From: Flammulina velutipes
Taxonomy: Eukaryota > Basidiomycota > Agaricomycetes > Agaricales > Physalacriaceae
DNA length: 64,000 nt
Reading direction: 5' to 3'
NCBI GenBank assembly: GCA_011800155.1
Contig: CM022373.1
Coordinates: 1,674,001 to 1,738,000 of the forward strand
A model generated the notes under the pieces. That model did no database searches. It was not told where the DNA came from and saw nothing but the letters and a program-made list of their open reading frames with translations. Shown piece after piece: positions 22,144-32,563 of this stretch. The position numbers were made by a program, and so were the translations under genes. The number at the start of each line of letters is the position of its first letter. Position 1 is the first letter of the stretch.

Positions 22144-24832
22144 ATACCTCCTCTTTAGGCTGCGCTTGCGCCCGGAGCGCAGAAGTACTAGACCAGATGT
22201 CTTGAACTGTAATCCCGAGGTTACGAATCTTGGGGCGGGGTTTCGAGAACGCCTTAGGGTACCGACAATGGAAGTCCTCTATCAACGCCAACACCTTCTC
22301 GTTTGTCAACGCTGAACTAGGTTCCCATGTGTTCTCTGAGTCCGAATAATCCAGCCACTTGACCAAATATTGCACCCCTCGTTTGTTGCGGGTAGGGCAC
22401 GAGTCTAAGATGGCCTCGACATCATAGTCTTCATCGTCGTCTAAAAGCTCAGGTGGCACACCCGGGAAGTTGGGTCCATGCGCGTCGGTCTCCTTGAATG
22501 GGACAAGTAGGTATGCGTGGAATACAGGATGAATGCGCCATTTCGGCGGGAGTTTGAGCCTATAGGTGACTGGGCCAAGGACGTCAGTGATTTCAAAGGG
22601 ACCATGTCGCTTGTTGGCGAGCTTAGCTTTTGGTCGTGTGGTCTTAAGGTTTTTGCCGTCGAGCAGGACCTTATCGCCAACCTTAAACACCACTCCTTTC
22701 CTCGTATCATCACCATTGTTTCTCTTCATCAACTTGGCAGCAGTGGTTAGACTGGCCTGAACCTCCTCGCGTAGAAGCTGCAGGTTCGCGAGGCGGTCTT
22801 CAACCGACGGGATCTTTGAAGTCGGGTTAAGCGAGGGGTAGAAGCGGGGTTGGAAACCATGGAGGAGTTCAAAGGGTGATTTGCCCGTCGCAGCGTGGAC
22901 ACAAATGTTGTGGGAGAACTCCGCGTATGGGAGGTATTTCACCCAATCGTCTTGTCGGTAGTTGCAGAAGACATGTAAGAACTGTTCAAGCTCTTGGTCG
23001 AAGCGCTCGGTCTCGCCATCTGTCTGGGGGTGATACGCGGTACTAAGGGCAGAGGTGATACCTAACTTAGCGTGAATAGCCTGCATGACTTTGCTGGCGA
23101 ACTGGGGTCCCCGGTCGGAGATCATCTTGTCCCAGAGACCGTAGCGTCTGAATGTGTTGTCAATGAGAATGTTGACGGTCCCATCAGAGTCAATGGTTTT
23201 CTTGCACGGAGTGACAACAACAGTCTTGGTGAGTCGATCAACGACACAGTGAATGGAATCGTAGCCGTCAACTTCTGGGAGGTCGGTGATGAAGTCGGTA
23301 GTGATCGTGCCAAAAGGACGGTCAGGGATTTCGTTGGGGATAAGAGGGACATGGGCAGGGTGATTATTCGGTTTTGTCAGCTGGCAAGTGGCGCAACCAT
23401 CAACGTAGTCACGGACAAAGACCAACATGCCCGGCCACCAGAATTCACGACTCAGTAGTTCATAGGTTTTGAATCGTCCGGGATGGCCTGGCCCTACAAG
23501 GTCGTGGTGCATCTTGACGATGTCTCGACGGAGTTCGAGGTCAGCGGGAACATACACCTTGCCACGGAAGAGGACGATTCCATCTTCGTAGTTCCATTCC
23601 TGTAGGTTTTTGACCAGCGAACATGGACCATTGCGAAGGATAACATCTAGCGCACCGACAACCTCAGTGTCTTTCTTTGGACATTCTCGAATACGACGTC
23701 TCAACTCAGCATCACCGATTGCCACTACCTCTCCTGGTCTAGTTGCTCGAATTCGGAAGAACTTGGGGTCTAGGAGTACGCGATCAGTGTTGTCGTCCTC
23801 GACCCCCTCTTTATGGTCCGCGTGGCGGGATAGTGGGTCACTACGGTTGGAAGTGCCAGGTTTGTGCGTCAACGTAAAGTCAAATCGGGTAAGGAAAAGG
23901 GCCCATTGGGCTTGTCGGCGACTTAGCTTTTGCGCATTGGTAAAGTACTCGAGGTTCTTGTGGTCGGTGATGATATCGACCGTGTGCGTGGCTCCTTCCA
24001 AGTAGTGCCGCCAAGCTTCGAGTGCACGGATGATTGCCAATAGCTCCTTGTCATGAATGTCGTAGTTGCGCTCAGGTTCCGACAAGGACTTGGACAAAAA
24101 GGCGACTGGATGCCACTGTCCGTCCTCACTGACTTGAGACAGAATGCCTCCGGTGGCATAGTCTGAGGCGTCTACTTCAACACGATACAGCTTTTCAGCA
24201 TCAGGCATAATGAGGACAGGGGACGAGGTGAACACATCTTTGAGAGCCTCGAAGGCTGTTTGACATTCTGAAGACCATATCCAAGGTTGATCTTTCTTGG
24301 TGAGATCGAACAGTGGCCGTGCCAACTTGGAGAATCCTTCGATAAACCGTCGATAGAAGTGGCCAAAACCCAAAAAGGACTGCACGTCCTTCACGTGCCG
24401 TGGGGTTGGCCATTGAACTACACTGGCGACTTTGACTGAGTCCATGTGGAGAGTGTTGTGAGAGATAATGAGACCCAGGAATTCGATGGACTCAGCTTCA
24501 AACACACATTTCTCCGGCTTAGCATAAAGATCATGGTCTCAAAGTCGTTTGAGGACCTGACGTATGAGCTCGCGGCGTTCTTCCAGAGTTTCGGTGAAGA
24601 TCAGGATATTGTCCATGTAAACGACAACTTTTCCGGAGTCGATAAGATCCTTGAGAATGGTATTCATCATTGCTTGAAACATCACCAGGGGTTCAAACAG
24701 GCCACGGTTCGTTTTGAACGCGCCTTTCCACTCATCTTTCTCCTTTATCCGAACATTATTGTAGCCCCAACATAGATCAATCTTGGAGAAGACTTTGGCG
24801 CCTTTTAGCTTGTCAATAAGCTCGGGAATGCA
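21902..24832 (-). pseudogene. Ty3/gypsy chromovirus pol (RT to chromodomain), 5'-truncated
   Basis: The minus strand encodes, in order: part of the RT palm with VVVYMDNILIFTETL (24,640-24,590); a TGA stop at about 24,538 in RL-stop-DHDLYAKPEKC; RT thumb and RNase H (YRVEVDASDYATGGILSQ, NYDIHDKELLAIIRALE); the integrase H2C2 zinc finger (HHDLVGPGHPGRFKTYELL..CATC); the integrase core (ITTDFITDLP, ISDRGPQFAS, STAYHPQTDGETERF); and a C-terminal chromodomain (YLVKWLDYSDSENTWEPSSA) that in such elements targets chromatin. The RT box is YMDN instead of YMDD and the CGA-to-TGA stop sits just downstream, so RT is inactive. Gag, protease and the RT start are cut off at 24,832. The frame runs through the polypurine tract into the LTR. 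Confidence 0.9.
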
Positions 24833-26590
24833 CCCTATGCTATACAGATAACTAGTTAAGAGGCCTTAGTGGCGGAGCCAAATAACTAGTTACTGGCCGA
24901 TGCTATAGGGCTATATTTTGGCTGGTAGAAATGGCTGGCTGGCTGGCTGGGGCGGGCTGGGATGGGGCGGGATGGGTCCCAAATATGGATAGGAATTGAT
25001 GGGAGCATGTAGGGATTGATGAGCAGAGGGAGGGGAAGCAGAGGATGGGGAAATGTGGCCACACATAAATCCGGACCTACAGTGCAGGACGCTCAAAACC
25101 GACCACTTGGAGCACCAAAACGGGATGACCGTTATAGCATGTACCCACTCTGGTCCCTTCGCCCAAAAATCATTGCAGATAGTGCAGAATGACTTCCGAT
25201 GACATGTTAACTCAACCAATATGTAAAAAACTGACGGAATTTTTTTTGGTCAGGCAAAATTGAGAATAAGACCCTGAATGGACCCTTGATGTACGCCACA
25301 TTGCACCACATTGAGGGCGATTTGGCTAGGTAGTAATGTCTCCACCTGTTAATGACTCGTTCTTTACTTTCCCCACTTAAAATATGCTGTTATTACTTGG
25401 GAAATACCAGAATTACACTGTTTAATTTCGTTTTTTTTGAACCGAAATTGAGAAAAAGTCACGTGACACGCGCCCTAAAATTTTTATTTCGTTTTTACGC
25501 TAATTTGAACTAGTTTCCTTCCTAATCTCAAAGATTGGCATCAGGGAAGCACCAGATCAAGCTAAATCAAGTGGTCGGGTTTTGGTGTCCTGCACTGTAG
25601 GGATTGATGGGTACTGATGTCATTGATTGTCCAGGGGGATGGGGGATGGGGATAGGAATTGTGGCACCAGGAAAATCCGGACCTAGGGTTTGATGGGAGC
25701 AGGGGATGGGGGATGGGGGCAGGGGAAATGTGGCCACAGGAAAATCCGGACGTAGGGATTGATGGGAACTGATGGGATTGATGGGGGAGTAGATGGGGGA
25801 TGGGGGCAGGGAGATTGGGGGCAGGGAACAATTGTGGCACCAGGATATATACTGGGCTATTGCCAGGGTATGAGGAGGGTATAGGAGGGATGATTGTAGG
25901 TTGAAAAATAAAATTCTTTCTAACTATCAGAAACATGAATGAGGATGTGGCAGCTACTGAAACCAATAATAAAACAATGTGTGGCGCATTTTTAATCGAG
26001 GAGCACATACCTCGGATTGACCTGGGGTTGTTCTAGATGTCTTCTTATTGAAAAATGGATGTGTGCAGCATAAAGAACCATGTAAAAACACGAAGATTTG
26101 GCTGAGAAACAAGCAGAACATTATTGAAAATCCATCAAAAAGCACCAAAAAGGGAGCAGCACTTTTCCCTCGCTTGGGGGTGACCTGGAACCACTTGTAG
26201 GTCGTCCAGACACATTTGGGGCATTATATATGTCACTCAGTTAGGTCCTCAGGTCAACAGAACCCTTGGATATGATCAAAATGCCACAAACCCGGACCAC
26301 ATAGCTTTGGGCCACACTATCAACTTGCCCTGACCTGGGGACACCTTATATTCAAAGATATATGTACATAATACTCTAATCATGAGTTAGATGAAGTCTG
26401 GAGTGTGAAAAATGTAGTCAAAATCTGGGATATACCCTAAATAATGTCCCCCAAGAAAGCACACATACCATCAACTTCCCCTGACCTCTGGGTCGTTCCA
26501 ATGTGTTCTATTATCATTATAGATGATGTATTGGCATCCCAGAGGTGTTCCCAATGTGTCAAAATGCGAATATTCATGATACTAGGTGAA
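24833..26590 (-). repeat. Repeat A, copy 2 (inverted), with a TA-target MITE
   Basis: From about 26,590 down to about 24,890 the minus strand repeats copy 1 (AAAGTGCTGCTCCC, then the CCCATCAATCCC-like tail). The tail is interrupted at 25,080-25,597 by a small transposon. The first 70 bp (24,833-24,900) form a separate short repeat (CCCTATGCTATA...ATAACTAGTTA), also seen at about 16,030-16,100, which truncates the gypsy pol. Confidence 0.65.
25080..25597. mobile_element. Tc1/mariner-type MITE with TA target duplication
   Basis: The 518-bp element begins CAGTGCAGGAC and ends GTCCTGCACTG, with further imperfect pairing of the arms (CAAAACCGACCACTTG against CAAGTGGTCGGGTTTTG). It is flanked by TA at 25,078-25,079 and 25,598-25,599. 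It has no coding capacity. Its first bases (CAGTGC) resemble those of the Tc1-like element at 32,564-36,116, but the rest of the ends differ. Confidence 0.8.
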
Positions 26591-26867
26591 CCCTTATTCA
26601 CCCTTTCTCCTCAAGTATACCTACTGGTTCGCATATCTACATCTTTAGGACTGTTCTAATAGTCATTTGACATCATATAGATGATATCTTGGGGCCCAGG
26701 TCATAGGTAGACCTCGAAGATACACCCCTTTGGTACATGGTGAGGATATGATCTTTGTACTAATTCTCAAATGTCCATGCTCTATATTGAAGGGTGTTCA
26801 ACCTGGGGGAGGCTAAAAACACATTGTATGATGTTAAAATCAATAGTCCACCACTCAGATGTGTGAT
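26591..26867. other. Spacer between the two inverted copies of repeat A
   Basis: Non-coding, with no recognised feature. It joins the head ends of two oppositely oriented repeat A copies. Confidence 0.4.
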
Positions 26868-26925
26868 AGTTGGGGTAGTTCTTGGTGTAGAAGGAGGGGA
26901 TATAAATTATTGTACCATTTCTATT

Positions 26926-29900
26926 TAGTGAATAGTGCGGGTCGGCCGGGTTTTGCCGGGTGCCGGGCTCGGGCCGTGTTCGGGTGGGGGACGGGTCAGC
27001 TCTTCTGAACCCGAAACCCGATCGTTAACCCGCCACAGCCACATCGTCGCAACTGTGGCATTTGGTTCCATGGAGGCAGATGTGGCGTAATCTAGATGTG
27101 TACATAGCTGACAAACTACTGTACAGTTTTAAAATCAAATATAAGAGTGGCTGAAATGGATGTGTACAAATATGGTGGCGCCGACAGAAAAACTATACCA
27201 ACGATGGCAAAGGGGGCTCCGAAACGAAAGGAGCCTGATACAGTGTCAAAGGCTTCATCGAAGGCCTCACTCGGCTCTCGCATCTCCTCCTCTGCCTCCA
27301 AGAGTGTCAAAAAACTCAAAAGGGCCGCACAGAAGATTCTCCCTAAAAGAAAAGGCCGTCGTGTTGGTTAGTACCTCTTTCATCAGTGTGAAAGCTTGTC
27401 TTACCTTTGTATCAGTTCGCGATGACGACAACATGGTTCTAGATGACGAAGACGACGACACGAGTGACCGTAATGGTGGCGCTGCTTCCAGTCGTCCTCC
27501 CTCCAGTCGTCCTTCCTCCTCTCCGGATCCATCCATCATTCACATAGATGAAGATGGAGATGAGATGCCATCTCTTATCGACGAGGATGACAACGACGAC
27601 AATGCATCTTTCGATGCCGATTTCGATGCAGAAGCTGAACTTGGTTAGTACATCGCGCTAGCCAGTGAATCTTATGCTTACACTGTGTTCCATCCAGATC
27701 GTCGACTCCGTAGCTGGAAGTCACCAGTCTATGCATTCTTCCAGCAGCGTCCTGAGATCGAGTTTCCGGACAAAGACGCAACAGTTCCCAAATACTATGT
27801 CTTTTCCTGCATCAAGTGCCGGCATCGTATTCGACGTGCCACTGTCGGTGCCGACAGTGGCTCCACAGGTGCACTTGGTCGTCATATCTCTGCATGCTGG
27901 GGCTCCGATGTCTACAAGCAAGCCATGGCAACGAAAAACCTAGAGAAGGCGCGGGATATTGTTAACAAACACAAGAATCGTGACAGCAACATTGCTCACT
28001 TGTTCAAGCGCGCAAAAGCCAGTGTCATTTCCTACTCGTCGCGGCCTCTTACAAAGGCTGAAATCTGGTTAGTGTTGTTCCAAAGATTGCGAAGAATGTG
28101 GACTCACCAATGGTTCTAGCGTGGGCTTCTGTCGCTGGGTCTCGGAATGTGCACGCCCCTTTAATATTGCTAAAGACCGCTTCCTTCTATATCTTCTCAA
28201 GACTGGCCGCGCTGACTTTCCGGTGCCTCACCCTACAACAATATCCAACGACGTCAAAGCAATGCATGTGGCCGCACAGCAGCGTCTAGCGAGTGAGCTA
28301 CAGGTTCGTCGTCGTCAGTTAAATATGTCGTCAAGTTAAACTAACATACCATAAGGACTATGATGGGTTCTTGGCGTATGCGATAGATTGCTGGACTGCA
28401 CCGAACCATCGCCCATGGATGAATATCACAGTCACGTTTATTCGCAATGGCGAACCAATCACTCTAATCCTCGACTTCGTTGAGTTGGCCATGGTGTGTG
28501 TTGAGCTGGTGGACGTCCGCTAATGCTGATACAGTCGTGTAGTCACATACTGGAGAAAATATGGCGAAAGCTTTCCTCGCAGCGGTCAAGACCTATGGCA
28601 TTGAACACAAGGTCAGTTCTCCATGTACAAGTAAAATAAACAACTAACGATGTACCGGACAGACTGGCACAATCACTTGCAACAACGCATCCAATAACGA
28701 CAAATTTTTTGACCACCTCGCCATTATCCTCCCTTCCTTTCGTGGCCGTCGAGGACAAGTCCGTTGCTTTGCGCATACCGTCAACCTAACCGCTAGGAGT
28801 ACGCTTCGTCAGTTTGAAGTACGCAAACGTCGTGATGGAACAGTAGCTCACGATGAGGATCCTGACATTATCGCGCTGGCGGAAGGCCTTGAGATTGACG
28901 AGGCAGAGACGAGAGCCCAGGAAATTGATGACAGCGGCATAATGGAAAGCGACGATGACGATGGACTGCCTGAGCCGTTGTTCGAGATGGACGGCTTCGA
29001 CAGAGACGAATGGCAAGTTGCCATCAAGCCTGTACGTCAAGCGCTAATCAAGGCAAGTCCTGCTTCGGCGCCACACAATCTCCGGGCGCTTACGTTTATT
29101 GGTTCTAGGCTCGGAAGATCTCCTTTAAAATAATCAACTCTCCTACATTGTTGCTCCCGCGCTGGTGTGCTCGCTTTGAAGCTCGCCATGTACCGGTAAG
29201 GATACTGCCACGGGACGTCTCCACACGGTGGAATAGCACCTTTGATATGCTCTCGTCATTTTTGCTCCATGAGGACGATGTCAAAGCGTTCACCGCGGAC
29301 TTGATCAATAATCTCCGCGATTACGAGCTGGATGACATTGAATGGAACGTAATTCGTCAGCTGGTTACTGTACTCACGGTGCGTCTTCATTGCTTCCTTT
29401 TCTCCCTCCATCTCTCACTCTGCTTGCTGTGTTGCAGGTCCTCAAGAATGCCACGCTCTTCTTTTCATCGGACAGCCCTACAATAGCGTCTGTGGTACCT
29501 GCCATGGATGCCATCGACCATATCTTCGCTACCGCCATGGTCGGAACGGACTCCCTCTCTGCACCAATACGCGCTGCATTAGGATGCGGCAAGGCGACGC
29601 TAAACAAGTATTACAGTCTGACGGACCATTCAGACGTCTACCGTATTGCCATTAGTACGTCTACTATATGTTTTCTTCTCTTACACTGCTAACGCTAACC
29701 ACTATTTCAGTTCTTCATCCCTCGTTGAAACTGGACTACTTTCGCCGCCTTCAATGGCCGGATGATTGGATTACGACAGCACGCGATATCTGTACCGAGG
29801 CATGGTTGATGCGCTACAAGAGTGCGCCGGACTTAATAACCACGGACGCTGCTGCTCCATCTGTCCCAGTGGTGCGTTTCATTGCTACCGATGATTTGTC

Positions 29901-30690
29901 TTACTGATATTTGTGTCCGTAGACCACCAACACGTTTACTTCACTCATGGCCTCTCATGTTGCCGTCGTGAGTGGATCGAACGAACAAGATGAACTCGAG
30001 CGCTACTTGGCGGATAGTCGTGTCTCAACAACGGACCCACTCACTTGGTGGATCGCAAATACAAAGACATATCCGACGCTGTCCCAGATGGCAATTGACT
30101 ATCATGTTATCCCTGGTACGTTCTCTCGCTCCCTTCTCTTCTCTTCTCTCAGCTGATTCAAATATGTTCATCAGCAACATCAGTATCCGTCGAGCGCTCA
30201 TTTAGTCGGGGACACATTTTGATTACACATTTGCGTAACCGACTGCGATCAAACACAGTGCGGTCACTCATGTGTTTCGGAGACTGGTGCCGCCACGACA
30301 TTGTGGACGACGCTGAACTTCTCGCAGTGGCTCAGACGAACACGGCTGCACCTCGTCATGCTGCAGTAGACCGAGAAGACGACGGCCTGGTGGACGATGA
30401 CATATACCTATAGATTTCAGCTAGTACTATTATGCCTACAATTACTTATATGCTTTCTCTTTTCTTTGCTAGGATACCACATACGTACATCAACTGTCTA
30501 TGTAGGTAGATAAAAATTCAAACAGGCTTTAACTGCATTTGACGTGACGGGACTCGGGACGCCCGCGGGAGAGGGCTCGAATGTGGCGTCCCGTACTAAA
30601 ACCCGCGCCCGAGATGCCGGGACACGGGGTTTGCCGGGCGCGGGACAGGTGTTCAAAAATCGTCCCGGACCCGTCCCGCACTATTCACTA
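26926..30690 (+). mobile_element. Complete hAT transposon with 8-bp target duplication
   Basis: The ends are TAGTGAATAGTGCGGG (26,926) and its inverse CCCGCACTATTCACTA (to 30,690), followed inwards by GC-rich CGGG-repeated subterminal DNA. The flanks are TTTCTATT at 26,918-26,925 and 30,691-30,698. The homologous position in repeat A copy 1 (around 8,307-8,318) has no insertion. The element is 3,765 bp and carries one transposase gene that looks uninterrupted apart from introns, so it may be autonomous and young. Confidence 0.92.
27156..30413 (+). CDS. hAT family transposase
   Basis: Multi-exon gene; ATG at 27,156 is taken as start (ATG 27,204 is an alternative) and TAG at 30,411-30,413 ends it. 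The N-terminus is basic (KSVKKLKRAAQKILPKRKGR), then an acidic low-complexity linker. A BED-type zinc finger follows (FSCIKCRHRIRR…GALGRHISACWG, 27,800-27,905), then the RNase H-fold transposase core (DCWTAPNHRPWMNITVTF; CFAHTVNLTAR; RDVSTRWNSTFDML). It ends in the hAT C-terminal dimerisation domain (YLADSRVSTTDPLTWW…ATSVSVERSFSRGRHIL). Introns of about 45-60 nt interrupt it (for example after 27,367 and near 30,115-30,175). No internal stop was seen in the exons traced. The protein would bind the element's ends and perform cut-and-paste transposition. Confidence 0.9.
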
Positions 30691-31604
30691 TTTCTATTCG
30701 CATTTTGCCACATTGGGGACACCTCTGGGATGCTAATACATCATCTATAATGATAATAGAACACATTAGGACGACCCAGAGGTCAGGGGAAGTTGATGGT
30801 ATGTGTGCTTTCTTGGGGGACATTATTTAGGGTATATCCCAGATTTTGACTACATTTTTCACACTCCAGACTTCATCTAACTCATGATTAGAGTATTATG
30901 TACATATATCTTTGAATATAAGGTGTCCCCAGGTCAGGGCAAGTTGATAGTGTGGCCCAAAGCTATGTGGTCCGGGTTTTTGGCATTTTGATCATATCCA
31001 AGGGTTCTGTTGACCTGAGGACCTAACTGAGTGACATATACAATGCCCCAAATGTGTCTGGACGACCTACAAGTGGTTCCAGGTCACCCCCAAGCGAGGG
31101 AAAAGTGCTGCTCCCTTTTTGGTGCTTTTTGATGGATTTTCAATAATGTTCTGCTTGTTTCTCAGCCAAATCTTCGTGTTTTTACATGGTTCTTTATGCT
31201 GCACACATCCATTTTTCAATAAGAAGACATCTAGAACAACCCCAGGTCAATCCGAGGTATGTGCTCCTCGATTAAAAATGCGCCACACATTGTTTTATTA
31301 TTGGTTTCAGTAGCTGCCACATCCCCATTCATGTTTCTGATAGTTAGAAAGAATTTTATTTTTCAACCTACAATCATCCCTCCCATACCCTCCTTATACC
31401 CTGGCAATAGCCCAGTATATATCCTGGTGCCACAATTGTTCCCTGCCCCCAATCCCCCTGCCCCCATCCCCCATCTACTCCCCCATCAATCCCATCAGTT
31501 CCCATCAATCCCTACGTCCGGATTTTCCTGTGGCCACATTTCCCCTGCCCCCATCCCCCATCCCCTGCTCCCATCAAACCCTAGGTCCGGATTTTCCTGG
31601 TGCC

Positions 31605-32563
31605 TAGGGTGTAAAGGTCAGGTTAAGTCAGGTTAATGACCTACTTTTTGGATTAACCTGACCTTAACCAGTCATTCAATATCATGAAAGTTGATTAACC
31701 ATTAACTGTGACCAGTCAATAAGTGTAACCAGTCACTCGAGACTCAGTTATAACTGACTATAACCAGTTAAAACTCAATGCAGTTATAACCAGTTATTAA
31801 CAGGTTATAACTGCTTAATATGCTATCAACCCTATAATTTAGAGGTAAATCAAGGTCAATGAATCTATTGATTTATCTTTTTCATATTCAAGTCTATGTT
31901 TTCTGGTCTTTCTCTTCATAATTCTAGTATATCAGAGTTTATTAATGATATATACTATATATGTAAGAAATCTTTGTGTTATAGCTCTTTTTCTCTTCAT
32001 ATATTGAGAGTATCAAGGGTATTGGTTATAACCAGTTAAGACCAGTCATTGACAGTCACATTAAATTTCTCCAAATGCTTTAACCATTAACCTTAACCAG
32101 TCATTCACAGTGACCAGTCGCTCAGGGTCCGGTTAATGTTTCCAGTCAGGTCAGGTTAAGTCACTGTAAAATGACCAGTTAAGTGACTTAACCTTTAAAC
32201 CCTACTTGGGATAGGGGCAGGTGCATTGGACATGATAGGAATAGCAGGAATAACAGGGGAAGGTGGATCAGAAGAGGAAGAAGATGAGGAAGAGGATGAA
32301 GATGAGGAGCTGGAAGGTTCTTCAGCTCGCGAAGAGGTTGGTAGTGGTTCCAGGAGACTGGGTTCTGGGGGAAGCTGGGGTTCGTCCAAGTGATGGGATG
32401 ATGCAGGGGATGCAGGAGCTGGTTCTAGACCTGAATATGAAAAAGATAAATCACTAGATCCATTAACCTTGGTTTACCTCTAGTTTATAGGATTGATCGC
32501 AAATTAACCAGTCATCACCTGTTAATAACTGATTATAACTGCATTGAGTTTTAACTGGTTATA
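31605..32563. mobile_element. Long-inverted-repeat element, left arm and interior
   Basis: The left arm 31,605-31,896 (TAGGGTGTAAAGGTCAGG at its tip) is the inverse of 32,430-32,563 joined to 36,117-36,272; the two right-hand pieces are separated by a Tc1-like insertion. The arms are about 290 bp and full of AACCAGTTA/TTAACCTGAC units. A further tip-like sequence (CTTAACCTTTAAACCCTA, 32,187-32,204) lies inside, so more than one element may be nested. The tip resembles that of the hAT MITE at 4,316, but no 8-bp duplication was found. Confidence 0.6.
32205..32430 (-). pseudogene. Ser/Pro/Glu-rich gag-like fragment
   Basis: The minus strand encodes a Pro/Glu-rich piece followed by a poly-serine run and PPSPVIPAIPIM. 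It resembles in character the DPEPVVPSPEPQEPESIQ segment at 36,340-36,273, and both may come from one retroelement gene split by the inverted-repeat element. It is too low in complexity for a firm family call. Confidence 0.35.

Larger units (their letters stand above)
26868..31604 (+). repeat. Repeat A, copy 3, split by a hAT element
   Basis: 26,868-26,925 and 30,691-31,604 together form a plus-strand copy of repeat A. The break falls at TTTCTATT, duplicated on both sides of the hAT element. The right end (about 31,600) is abutted by the inverted-repeat element that starts TAGGGTGTAAAGG at 31,605. Confidence 0.75.
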
